Origin: Leptospira chreensis
GTDB taxonomy: Bacteria; Spirochaetota; Leptospiria; Leptospirales; Leptospiraceae
Direction: 5' to 3'
DNA length: 64,000 nt
Assembly: GCF_016919165.1 (NCBI RefSeq)
Contig: NZ_JAFFPS010000033.1
Span: 49,423 to 113,422, forward strand
The notes below the pieces were generated by a model. It was not told the DNA's origin. It saw only the letters and a program-made list of their open reading frames with translations, and did no database searches. A program made the position numbers and the translations under genes. This document shows positions 48,282 to 56,514 of this stretch, piece by piece; positions within the stretch are counted from its first letter, which is position 1; every line of letters begins with the position of its first letter.

Positions 48282-49766
48282 TCAGTAATTTCCTGAATAG
48301 GTGGAGCCATTCACTGTCCCACCATTCACAGTTCCTATATTGGTAATGGCTGTCGTACCTTCATCAAAGTAAAGAGCGGTCGGGCAATCCGAGAGGCGGT
48401 TTCCATTGAAAATTAGAGGATTGGTCCCTCCTGCTTCATACACACAATACCGGTTGGTTCCACCAGAAGTAAAAAGTATATTATTTTGGTAGTTCCCCAA
48501 ATTCCCAACACCGCCTGGAAAATAGAGTGCTCGACTCGAAATCCCAGCGCCTCCATCCATACTATTGTTCCTCACTGTTGGATTGGAAGGCGGACTTGTA
48601 TTCAATGCATAGGAAATGGCGCCCGTTCCACCAAAAAAAGTATTCCCTATGATGGATGGAGTATTTGTTTGCGGAGCATTGTAGATTCCATGTGCAGAAG
48701 CAAGCGGTGCATTGCCCCCATGGAGGGTATTAGAAACAATACTCGGAGAGGAGTTGTTTTGAATATAAATTCCGAAAGCAGAAGAAGTCGAAGAGGTTCC
48801 TCCCAAAATGTTATTGTTTGTTATCATTGCAGAAGAGGAATCTAAGAAGATACCCACAGAATCTCCGTTAGTTGTGGATCCTGCTTCGAAACGATTGTTT
48901 GTGATTGTGGGAGAGCCAGATAAACAATTGAATGCGATGGTTGCATTTGGTGCATTGGGGTTCGATGCACCTTGAACAGAAAATCCATCCACAACGGTAG
49001 AAGAGGTGACTGTGGCACCAGCATTCATTGCGATTGAATCGGCACTTGCAGTTGCAGTATCTATAATCCTTGTAATGTATAAATTTGAGTTTCGATTTAA
49101 GAAATCAGAACTGAGTCCACCGTATAGGGAAACATTATTGAACAAATTAATTTGGGTTCCAAGTCCACTATTCACTAAATAGGTCCCTTCTGTGACCAAA
49201 ATGGCCGCCGGTGCCGTTGCTGTTGTAATTGCAGAGGGAATTGTGAGTTTCGGGCTTCCTATCGAGGTTCCCGGGTTTCCGTTGTTTCCACTAGTGCTCA
49301 CATAGTATAAATTTGTATTGGAGGAAAGGACTGTATAGAGTCCAGTAACGGTTGTCATACGGAATCCCGATTGATCACTGCCATCCAATTGAAACGATTG
49401 TGTTCCTGTGGGAATGGATCCGGATAGTGTCACCGTATCATTCGAAGAATATGTATCTGACCAAGTTTGTGTGAGGTTGGTTCCAAGAGTTGCTGTAACT
49501 GAAGTTTGGTCCATCGACCGGTCGAATACAACACGGATTTGTGTATTTGCTAATATTACATTTCCAACGGAAGGGGTGATGGTGGCCCTAGGGCCAGACA
49601 ATAAGCTGAGTAAGAGTCCGAGGTTTCGCAGTTTGTCATCTTTTTTCGAAATATCGAGTTCCAAAATTTCTCTCACAACAGGATTGAGTAAACAATGAAA
49701 TTGGATCAAAATGGCAAAGAATACCAGTAGGTGTTTGTGTTTAAGAAATTGATGATTGATTCGCAT
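48282..49766 (-). CDS. Lipoprotein with SbsA-like Ig domain and right-handed beta-helix (DUF1565)
   Basis: About 494 residues. The ATG at 49766 (MRINHQFLKHKH) is preferred over the TTG at 49787, though neither has a strong SD. Signal peptide with lipobox AILIQFHC. An Ig-like Big_5 domain is at about 45-145 (QIRVVFDRSMDQTSVTA). A DUF1565-type start YYVSTSGNNGNPGTSIGSPKLTI follows, with a parallel beta-helix rich in N-nn-GG turns to the C-terminus. Such proteins are common lipoproteins in Leptospira, with no known enzymatic role here. Confidence 0.82.
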   Translation of the reverse strand: MRINHQFLKHKHLLVFFAILIQFHCLLNPVVREILELDISKKDDKLRNLGLLLSLLSGPRATITPSVGNVILANTQIRVVFDRSMDQTSVTATLGTNLTQTWSDTYSSNDTVTLSGSIPTGTQSFQLDGSDQSGFRMTTVTGLYTVLSSNTNLYYVSTSGNNGNPGTSIGSPKLTIPSAITTATAPAAILVTEGTYLVNSGLGTQINLFNNVSLYGGLSSDFLNRNSNLYITRIIDTATASADSIAMNAGATVTSSTVVDGFSVQGASNPNAPNATIAFNCLSGSPTITNNRFEAGSTTNGDSVGIFLDSSSAMITNNNILGGTSSTSSAFGIYIQNNSSPSIVSNTLHGGNAPLASAHGIYNAPQTNTPSIIGNTFFGGTGAISYALNTSPPSNPTVRNNSMDGGAGISSRALYFPGGVGNLGNYQNNILFTSGGTNRYCVYEAGGTNPLIFNGNRLSDCPTALYFDEGTTAITNIGTVNGGTVNGSTYSGNY

Positions 49767-50039
49767 GAGATGGCCAAAGAATCTCAAGCTAACTCTTCTT
49801 AGTAAAAGCGCAATAAATTTCTTAAGGTGTTACGGAGTCAGGACATTTTGCACGAAACGAAGATAACTTTATCCTATTTTCGTCTGTAAGTGAAGGGACA
49901 TAATTCTGAAGGGGGAATCTCGCTGGGTAAAAAGAATAGCCTCCGAGATGGCCGGGTCTTTCATTTAAAGGTCAGGGTTATCGTTTCCCGAAAGGATTGT
50001 CCTGCAGAGGATTCCGAACGTTTGGTTTTTGGTGAGAGT
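49767..50039. other. Intergenic region between two minus-strand genes
   Basis: About 270 bp. An 80-codon plus-strand frame (49890-50132) overlaps the TetR gene antisense and shows no family features. No hairpin with a T-run was recognised. Confidence 0.4.
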
Positions 50040-50690
50040 TTATTTCATTCCGATGTATGCGTATTCGGTGACGGTTTGGATGAATTTTTCCATCTCGGCA
50101 ATATCGTTTTTCATCTGCAAACGGCCTTCTAAAAACAACATCGCAATCCCGTGGATCATGGCCCAAGAAGCTAAGGTTTTTTCTCTTGTATTTCCTTTTT
50201 CTAAATGTCCCAGATTTTGACCCATACGAATGATCTCGTGTAACTGACGATAGGTTCTTCTGGAGACTGCAAGTAAAGTGGGATGGGTTTTGGCATCTAC
50301 TCCCGTACCACCAAACATAATCCTTGCGAACTGTCTATTGGTCATAATGAATTGGAAGTAGGTCCAACCCAAAGCTCTATATCTTCCTTTGAAATCTTGG
50401 TCTGTTTTTTGTAATTCGTTTTGGTAGGTTTCAAAATACTTTTGAAATCCGATTTCCGCAATCGCAGAAAAGAGAGCATGTTTATTTTCAAAGTGATGGT
50501 AACTAGCAACATGGCTCACTCCGGCCTTTGCTGCCACTTTGCGAAGAGAAATATCTTCCAAAGAAGTGTTCTCGAGAAGTTCTACCCCGGCTTGGATGAG
50601 AGCCTCCCTAACATTGACTCCATTTTCCTTGGTGGGACGGCCGACCCCCATAGGTTTCTTTTGTGAGGATTTTTTTTTCGCCACTGCCAT
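50040..50690 (-). CDS. TetR-family regulator of the fatty-acid oxidation operon
   Basis: A 216-residue protein. A Lys-rich N-terminus is followed by the TetR HTH (ALIQAGVELLENTSLEDISLRKVAAKAGVSHVASYHHFENKHALFSAIAE) and a WHG-type C-terminal domain. It is divergent from the dienoyl-CoA reductase/acyl-CoA dehydrogenase operon, with two identical-type palindromes between. By analogy with FadR/PsrA-like regulators it may sense acyl-CoA. Confidence 0.9.
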   Translation of the reverse strand: MAVAKKKSSQKKPMGVGRPTKENGVNVREALIQAGVELLENTSLEDISLRKVAAKAGVSHVASYHHFENKHALFSAIAEIGFQKYFETYQNELQKTDQDFKGRYRALGWTYFQFIMTNRQFARIMFGGTGVDAKTHPTLLAVSRRTYRQLHEIIRMGQNLGHLEKGNTREKTLASWAMIHGIAMLFLEGRLQMKNDIAEMEKFIQTVTEYAYIGMK

Positions 50691-50733
50691 TTCCCCATTT
50701 TTGTTTTTTAGGTTTTGGATTGCCAGTAGTTAT

Positions 50734-50746
50734 TTACCGGTGGTAA
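50734..50746. promoter_or_regulatory. TetR operator copy 1
   Basis: TTACC-GGT-GGTAA, a perfect 5-3-5 inverted repeat, 44 bp upstream of the TetR gene start. Confidence 0.72.
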
Positions 50747-50776
50747 TTTTAAGGCTTGCCCCGATTTCTTGAAATA

Positions 50777-50789
50777 TTACCAATGGTAA
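50777..50789. promoter_or_regulatory. TetR operator copy 2
   Basis: TTACC-AAT-GGTAA, same arms as copy 1, with centres 43 bp (about four helical turns) apart. It is 28 bp upstream of the FadH-like start codon. Confidence 0.72.
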
Positions 50790-50816
50790 ATTAATTCAAA
50801 TGAGGATTCAGTCAGT

Positions 50817-52811
50817 ATGAATACAGCCTTTTCCCCCATCTCTCTTGGCAGTTTTACACTTCCCAACCGGTTCATTATGGGATCCATGCATCTTGGTGTG
50901 GAAGGAGAGACTGGAACAGCCGAAAGAATGGCTGCTTTTTATGGGAAACGCTTCGAGGGAGGAGTCGGACTTATCGTCACCGGTGGGATTAGCGTGAATG
51001 AAGAAGGAAAAGGTTCCCGAACATTTTTTAACATCCAAAACACCGAACATGCTCGTGAGTTAGAAAAGATGAACCATCTCCTTTTGGGAAAAGGGACTAT
51101 GTGTGCCCAGTTATTTCATGCGGGACGGTATGCGGCGGATCGCGGATGTGTGGCTCCTTCGGCCATTCGAGCACCAATCAATCGTTATGTACCGAAGGCA
51201 CTTACTGAAGAAGAGTGTTGGAAAACAGTCGAAGATTTTGGTAATGCTGCGCGCCTTGCTCGCGAGATTGGATTTGGGGCTGTGGAAATTATGGGCAGCG
51301 AAGGTTATCTTTTAAATCAGTTCTTTTCGCAAGTCACAAACAAACGAGATGATTATTTTGGAGGAGATTCTAAGAGAAGAAGGAATCTTTCTATAGAAGT
51401 TTTACGTGCTGTGAAAAAACAATTACCCGAAGGATTTCCTGTAATCTTTCGAATGTCTGGGATCGATCTTATTCCCGGAAATCCAAGTTTTGAAGAAGTC
51501 GTGGAACTTGCCCAAACTTTACGTGATGAAAAAGTTTCTGCATTAAACATTGGGATTGGTTGGCATGAATCACGAGTTCCTACCATAAGCCAATTGGTTC
51601 CCCGAGGCGCTTGGGTATCGATTGCCAGTCGGATCAAAGAAAATACTCCGGGCGTTCCTATCATTGCCTCCAACCGAGTGAATGATCCCATCACCATGCA
51701 ACAAGTCTTTGATGAAAACAGAGCCGATATCATTTCCATGGCAAGGCCCTTTCTTGCCGATGCCTCCATTGTCAAAAAATTCCAATTGGGTATGTCGAAT
51801 CGAATCAATACTTGTGTGGCTTGTAACCAGGCTTGTCTGGATCATGCCTTCCAAGAAAAATCAGTCTCTTGTATCGTGAATCCAGAAGCTGTCAATGAAT
51901 TAGATTACGAAAAACCAAAAACAAAAGATCCAAAAAAAGTTTTGGTGATTGGAACAGGACCTGCGGGACTCGAAGCCGCTCGTGCCAGTGCGAGTCTTGG
52001 TCACAAAGTCACACTCATCGAAAGAGCCGATGTTCTTGGGGGACAATTTCAATTGGCATCGCATATCCCTGGTAAGTCGGAGTTTAAAGAAACCATTCGT
52101 TATTTTGCCAATGAACTTCCTGCTTTAGGTGTTGATATCCGCTTGAACACCACAGCTACTTTAACACTGTTAGAAAAAGAAAATCCTGATGTGACTATCT
52201 TTGCAAGCGGTGTCAAACCACGGGAGTTCACATTAAAAGGAATGGAAAATCTTCCTTCTGGAAATTATACTGAATATCTTACGGGTAAATTCCAACCTGG
52301 AAAACGAGTGGCAGTGATTGGAGGAGGAGGGATTGGTGTGGATGTTGCCCATCGATTGACAGAAGATGCGGATCCCACTCTTAGTTCCTATGATAAGAAA
52401 TACAATATCAGTTCCTATACGGATGCCAGTGTACAAAAAGAGAAAGCTCATAGGGATGTTGCCGTGTTTCGTCGGAATGGAAAACATGGAGCAGGACTTG
52501 GGCCAACTACATTTTGGGCACTCAAACAAGAATTGGAATCAGTAGGAGTGGAGTTCTATCATGGACTTACTTACAAAGAAGTGACACCAGAGGGACTGAA
52601 AGTAGAATTAAAAAACGGAGAGGAATTTTTGTATCCTTGTGATTCCCTTGTATTGTGTGTGGGACAGGAAAAAGAAACTTCCTTTTTGGAAGAATTCCAA
52701 ACCAAGTATCCAAACAAACAAGTCATCGTCATTGGTGGTGCAAAAGATCCAAGAAACATCGATGCCAAACGAGCCTTCTTTGAAGGTTTGGAAGCTGCTC
52801 ATAGTATTTAA
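50817..52811 (+). CDS. fadH: 2,4-dienoyl-CoA reductase (FadH)-like flavoprotein
   Basis: A 664-residue enzyme. The Old-yellow-enzyme-type FMN barrel (1-340) has FSPISLGSFTLPNRFIMGSMHLGVEG and QLFHAGRYA. A [4Fe-4S] cluster region has CVACNQACLDHAF...CIVNP, and the FAD/NAD-binding half has VLVIGTGPAGLEAARASASLGHKVTLIERA and VAVIGGGGIGVDVAHRL. In the family it uses NADPH to reduce 2,4-dienoyl-CoA from unsaturated fatty acids. It is the first gene of an operon with the acyl-CoA dehydrogenase, 12 bp downstream, and is controlled by the divergent TetR. Confidence 0.9.
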   Translation: MNTAFSPISLGSFTLPNRFIMGSMHLGVEGETGTAERMAAFYGKRFEGGVGLIVTGGISVNEEGKGSRTFFNIQNTEHARELEKMNHLLLGKGTMCAQLFHAGRYAADRGCVAPSAIRAPINRYVPKALTEEECWKTVEDFGNAARLAREIGFGAVEIMGSEGYLLNQFFSQVTNKRDDYFGGDSKRRRNLSIEVLRAVKKQLPEGFPVIFRMSGIDLIPGNPSFEEVVELAQTLRDEKVSALNIGIGWHESRVPTISQLVPRGAWVSIASRIKENTPGVPIIASNRVNDPITMQQVFDENRADIISMARPFLADASIVKKFQLGMSNRINTCVACNQACLDHAFQEKSVSCIVNPEAVNELDYEKPKTKDPKKVLVIGTGPAGLEAARASASLGHKVTLIERADVLGGQFQLASHIPGKSEFKETIRYFANELPALGVDIRLNTTATLTLLEKENPDVTIFASGVKPREFTLKGMENLPSGNYTEYLTGKFQPGKRVAVIGGGGIGVDVAHRLTEDADPTLSSYDKKYNISSYTDASVQKEKAHRDVAVFRRNGKHGAGLGPTTFWALKQELESVGVEFYHGLTYKEVTPEGLKVELKNGEEFLYPCDSLVLCVGQEKETSFLEEFQTKYPNKQVIVIGGAKDPRNIDAKRAFFEGLEAAHSI

Positions 52812-52823
52812 AGGAGAACAAAC

Positions 52824-54572
52824 ATGATCGCAAATAATTATTTTTCAGAAGACAAAGACTTACAGGTAATTTTTAACCAAATCCTAGATTGGAATTCCAT
52901 CATTTTGGAAACAGAAGGGGCGGAATTTTTTGACCACCAAACATTCATTAAAACAAAAAACCCAAGGTTTGAAATGGCTCCTTCCACAAAAGAAGAAGCT
53001 TTGGAATTATACACTTCGAGTTTGGATGCAATGGGAGATTTTTTTGGAAAGGATGTATCGCAAAAATCCCAAACCATGGATCGGAATGAACTCAAGTATT
53101 CCAATGGGAAGGTGACTTTTCCTAAAGAAACAGTCGAGATCTACGAAAAATTTAGAAACACCGGTCTTATGCCTTATTCGATTTCTAGAGAAGCAGGGGG
53201 CCTTGCTTTTCCTGCAACCGTCGGTGCATTGTATGCCATGCTTATGGCAAGAGCAGATGTTGCTTTTTGTATGACGACTACCTTACTCAACTTAGCGCAA
53301 ATTGTAGCAAGGTTTGGAACACCCGAACAAATTGAAACCTATGCGACAAAAGCTGCCACAGGAGAGTGTTTGTTTGCTATGTCACTCACCGAACCTGATT
53401 ACGGATCCGATCTGAATAATGTAAGAACCGTTGCCGTAAAACAAGAAGATGGTAGTTACCGTTTAACAGGAACCAAACGATTCATTTCCCAAGGTTGTGG
53501 GTTGGGAGAAAACCCGGCTCTTCTTCTTACCTTAGCACGCACAGGAAAATCCGAGGGTGGGGCAAGGGGTTTGTCTGTATTCATTGTAAAAAGCCAAGAT
53601 GTATTTGTAGCAGGGATCGAAAAGAAGATGGGGATTCATGCCTCTCCTACTTGTGAGATTGTCTATGAAAATACTTACGGAGAAATTCTCGGTGAGGAAG
53701 GACTTGGACTCACTCGTTATACAGCAGGGATGACAAATTTTATGCGTCTTGTGAGTGCTTCTGGTGGTTGCGGTGGCGGCGCTGCGGCATATTATGAATG
53801 TGTAAAATATGCAAACGAAAGAAAACAATTTGGAAAACCCATTGGTGAAATTCCTGCTGTCGCAGAAATGGTTCACAAAATCAAAAGAGAAACCAATGCA
53901 ATGCGACTTTTGACTTTGGAAACAGCTCGTGTCATTGATATGTACCAACACCATCAAATTCGAATGGAAAAAGCGGGAAAGGATGACCGGGAAATCAGAA
54001 AAGATGAAAAGGTAAAGTATTGGTCTACACTTGCATCCACACTCACTCCGATGGCAAAATACTATAGTTCCGAAGAAGGACATAAATGTACGAATCTCGC
54101 TGTGCAAGTGTTTGGTGGCGCAGGTTACACGGAAGATTATGATATCTCTCGTATGTTCCGCGATTCAAGGATCAATACCATTTACGAAGGAACAAGCCAA
54201 ATCCATGTGCGAATTGCAACAGGTGCTATCCTTGCGGGTATGGCAGGAGATGGAAACTTCCGTAAGTATTTAAATTCACTCAAAGCAGAGATCCCAACAC
54301 CATCATCCTTTTTGTTAGAGCAGGAACGTGTTTTAGAAGAATCCATTCGCGAGATGCGTGGGATCACAGAAGAATCGCGAAAAGAAACGGTCGCTGAAAA
54401 CTTAATGATCCAAATGTGCCGGTACATTGGCAGTTTGTTATACGAAAAGGCGATTCCAAAAATCACTGACGCAAGTACAAAAGATGAGTGGCAAAAGGAT
54501 TGTCGTGCTTATGTGATCGACAGTGCGGCTGTGGCTCAGTCCTCTTTGTATCGCATCCAAAATTTCGGATAA
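52824..54572 (+). CDS. Acyl-CoA dehydrogenase
   Basis: A 582-residue flavoprotein, as long as the AcdB/FadE5-type members. FAD- and substrate-binding motifs: CLFAMSLTEPDYGSDLNNV, GTKRFISQG, ERKQFGKPIGEIPAVAEMVHKI and QVFGGAGYTEDYDISRMFRDSRINTIYEGTSQIHV, where the Glu is in the position of the catalytic base. It catalyses the first step of beta-oxidation. SD AAGGAG precedes it. Chain-length specificity is unknown. Confidence 0.92.
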   Translation: MIANNYFSEDKDLQVIFNQILDWNSIILETEGAEFFDHQTFIKTKNPRFEMAPSTKEEALELYTSSLDAMGDFFGKDVSQKSQTMDRNELKYSNGKVTFPKETVEIYEKFRNTGLMPYSISREAGGLAFPATVGALYAMLMARADVAFCMTTTLLNLAQIVARFGTPEQIETYATKAATGECLFAMSLTEPDYGSDLNNVRTVAVKQEDGSYRLTGTKRFISQGCGLGENPALLLTLARTGKSEGGARGLSVFIVKSQDVFVAGIEKKMGIHASPTCEIVYENTYGEILGEEGLGLTRYTAGMTNFMRLVSASGGCGGGAAAYYECVKYANERKQFGKPIGEIPAVAEMVHKIKRETNAMRLLTLETARVIDMYQHHQIRMEKAGKDDREIRKDEKVKYWSTLASTLTPMAKYYSSEEGHKCTNLAVQVFGGAGYTEDYDISRMFRDSRINTIYEGTSQIHVRIATGAILAGMAGDGNFRKYLNSLKAEIPTPSSFLLEQERVLEESIREMRGITEESRKETVAENLMIQMCRYIGSLLYEKAIPKITDASTKDEWQKDCRAYVIDSAAVAQSSLYRIQNFG

Positions 54573-54595
54573 AGAATTGGATAAGGTTAGTTTTG

Positions 54596-54621
54596 GGTTG
54601 GGATATTTTAAATATCCAACC
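54596..54621 (+). repeat. Imperfect palindrome after the acyl-CoA dehydrogenase
   Basis: GGTTGGGATAT, TTTA, AATATCCAACC: near-perfect hairpin with one bulge, 24 bp after the stop. It may act with the stronger hairpin at 54650. Confidence 0.5.
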
Positions 54622-54649
54622 TCAGATCTTAACCCACATTCTTTCTGTG

Positions 54650-54689
54650 ATCCTATCTTTTTGCAAAATCACTTTGTAAAAGATAGGAT
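54650..54689. terminator. Terminator between convergent genes
   Basis: ATCCTATCTTTT and AAAAGATAGGAT arms are perfect (12 bp); the stem extends inwards with further pairs. The plus-strand side is followed by TTACTTTTCTTC. It lies between the fatty-acid operon and the convergent serine hydrolase. Confidence 0.75.
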
Positions 54690-54699
54690 TTACTTTTCT

Positions 54700-55890
54700 T
54701 CATTTAACGGTGAATAAGATTTGATCCACCAATCCAACAATTTTTTGGATGGATGTCGGATCACCATAACCACCTGCGGTTGTGACGATGACCATATCCA
54801 ATGAAGGGATGATAAAGATGAGTTGGCCTCCATTCCCAAGGGCTAAAGACCAAGGAATTTTTTTTTCACCAAGAATACTTTCCCCAAGCCACCACTGGTA
54901 TCCATAACCTAAAGAAATTCCATCGAATCGAAAAATGGTGATCCCAGAATCTATGTGGCGGGAGAAGGATTCATTTAACCAATGTTTGGAGATGATTTGT
55001 TTTCCCTTCCAAACCCCTCCGTTTAAAACCAATCTCCCTAGTTTCAACATATCTCTTGGTTTCAGTCGAAGGCCGGCGTGTGCCAGAGCTCTGCCATTTC
55101 TGTCTTCTACCCATTCAAAGTTTTGAATCTCTAAGGGTTCAAATAACCAATTTTTTGCTATTTCCATTAAAGATTTTCCTGTTTTTTTGATGAGGAGATC
55201 AGAAAGTAAAGAGGTGCCACCTCCATTGTATTTAAATTGAGTTCCCGGTTTGTGAATCACATCTCTATCGAAAACAAAATCCGCGATATCTTTTTTCCAA
55301 AGAAGCCTTGTTTCATCACTGAATAAAAATCCGTACCTCCATTCTTCCCAATCGAGCCCACTACTCATAGTTAGAAGGTGTTTCCATGTAATTTCATACC
55401 TTGGGTCTTCTTTGGGAATGGAAAGTTCTGGATAGGAAGAAAGAACGGGAAAGTTCACTCCCTCTATGATTTTTTTATCAACGGCCATTCCAAAAAGTAA
55501 AGAAGTCACCGATTTACTCACAGAACGAACATCATGTAATGTATTAACATCAAAGGCAGTTTCCCCATCGAAGGGGAGTCTTAATCCATAGCGTTTGTTA
55601 AATGGTTTGTCTTTTCTTGTATTATAAACTTCGGCGATTAATTTGCCGTGACGTTCAATAAGGAAGGAATGGTATTCACTGGAATCTGATTTTACTTGTT
55701 CTATCAGATCACAAAGTCTCTTAGAATCAAATTCAGAATCAAGCGTTGTGCTCACCTGCCAATGGTTATCCTGAATAGGCGGGGGACAGTTTCCTTGATT
55801 TAAGGGATTTGCTTCTAACGAAATACTAAACCATAAGCAAAAGAGAACCAATTCCTGGATCAAATTCTTTTTTTGTTTCAATGCCATCAT
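54700..55890 (-). CDS. Serine hydrolase of the class-C beta-lactamase/DD-peptidase fold
   Basis: About 396 residues (ATG at 55890, with AGGA seven bases upstream; an ATG at 55953 is also in frame). Signal segment ELVLFCLWFSISLEAN. SxxK motif: SVSK in LHDVRSVSKSVTSLL. The second motif is YNG in FKYNGGGTSLLSDLL. The third, KTG/HxG-like element could be GNGGQ. Known members are beta-lactamases, esterases and peptidases; function is undetermined here. Confidence 0.85.
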   Translation of the reverse strand: MMALKQKKNLIQELVLFCLWFSISLEANPLNQGNCPPPIQDNHWQVSTTLDSEFDSKRLCDLIEQVKSDSSEYHSFLIERHGKLIAEVYNTRKDKPFNKRYGLRLPFDGETAFDVNTLHDVRSVSKSVTSLLFGMAVDKKIIEGVNFPVLSSYPELSIPKEDPRYEITWKHLLTMSSGLDWEEWRYGFLFSDETRLLWKKDIADFVFDRDVIHKPGTQFKYNGGGTSLLSDLLIKKTGKSLMEIAKNWLFEPLEIQNFEWVEDRNGRALAHAGLRLKPRDMLKLGRLVLNGGVWKGKQIISKHWLNESFSRHIDSGITIFRFDGISLGYGYQWWLGESILGEKKIPWSLALGNGGQLIFIIPSLDMVIVTTAGGYGDPTSIQKIVGLVDQILFTVK

Positions 55891-56044
55891 CCCCGAGTCC
55901 TGTTTCGAAATTTTATAAAACAAGGACGGGTGGGATACAAAAAACCAAAACATTCTAAGAAAAAATGCTTTCTGAATTCAAAAAATTTCTGACTTAGGTC
56001 TTGACTCTTGGCCATTTTTGATTCAAATTTTGCCTGAGGTTTTT

Positions 56045-56383
56045 ATGAAAAAAATTCTAACAATTTTGGTAAGCGTTGGTTTCCTATCTGCGGTTTCTGT
56101 TTTTGCTCATGACCGCGAAGGTCATGGAAAAAATGGGATGGCAGGTGGTCATTTCAAAAAAATGGACACTAACAACGATAATAAGGTATCCAAAGAAGAA
56201 TGGCAAAAATTCCATGATGGATTTTTTACCGAACTGGATAAAGACGCTGATGGATCTGTGACTTTGGAAGAAATAAAAGCTGCTCACGTGGAAAAACGTG
56301 AAGAGAAAAAAGAAGCAATGAAAGAAAAGATCAAAGAATCCAAACAGAAAAAAGACGAAAAAAAGAAAAAAACATCCGAATAA
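56045..56383 (+). CDS. Secreted EF-hand protein
   Basis: About 112 residues. The ATG at 56045 (MKKILTILVSVGFLSAVSVFAHD), with GAGG just upstream, is preferred to the upstream ATG at 56018. After the signal peptide there are two EF-hand loops, DTNNDNKVSKEE and DKDADGSVTLEE, with correct acidic positions. A Lys/Glu-rich charged helix follows to the C-terminus. Probably a periplasmic Ca-binding protein. Confidence 0.82.
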   Translation: MKKILTILVSVGFLSAVSVFAHDREGHGKNGMAGGHFKKMDTNNDNKVSKEEWQKFHDGFFTELDKDADGSVTLEEIKAAHVEKREEKKEAMKEKIKESKQKKDEKKKKTSE

Positions 56384-56463
56384 CATTCATTAAGATTGGG
56401 GCGCCTCGAAAGAATTTCTGAACAATTATAGAATGTTGTTCCGACCGGACTCTTCGCTCCAAT

Positions 56464-56483
56464 CTTTGCACGTTCGTGCAAAG
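56464..56483. terminator. Hairpin between the EF-hand and mgtA genes
   Basis: CTTTGCAC, GTTC, GTGCAAAG: perfect 8-bp stem between convergent genes. Confidence 0.5.
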
Positions 56484-56514
56484 GATTTCCGCTTCGATTC
56501 CTGGCGCAGTATTG

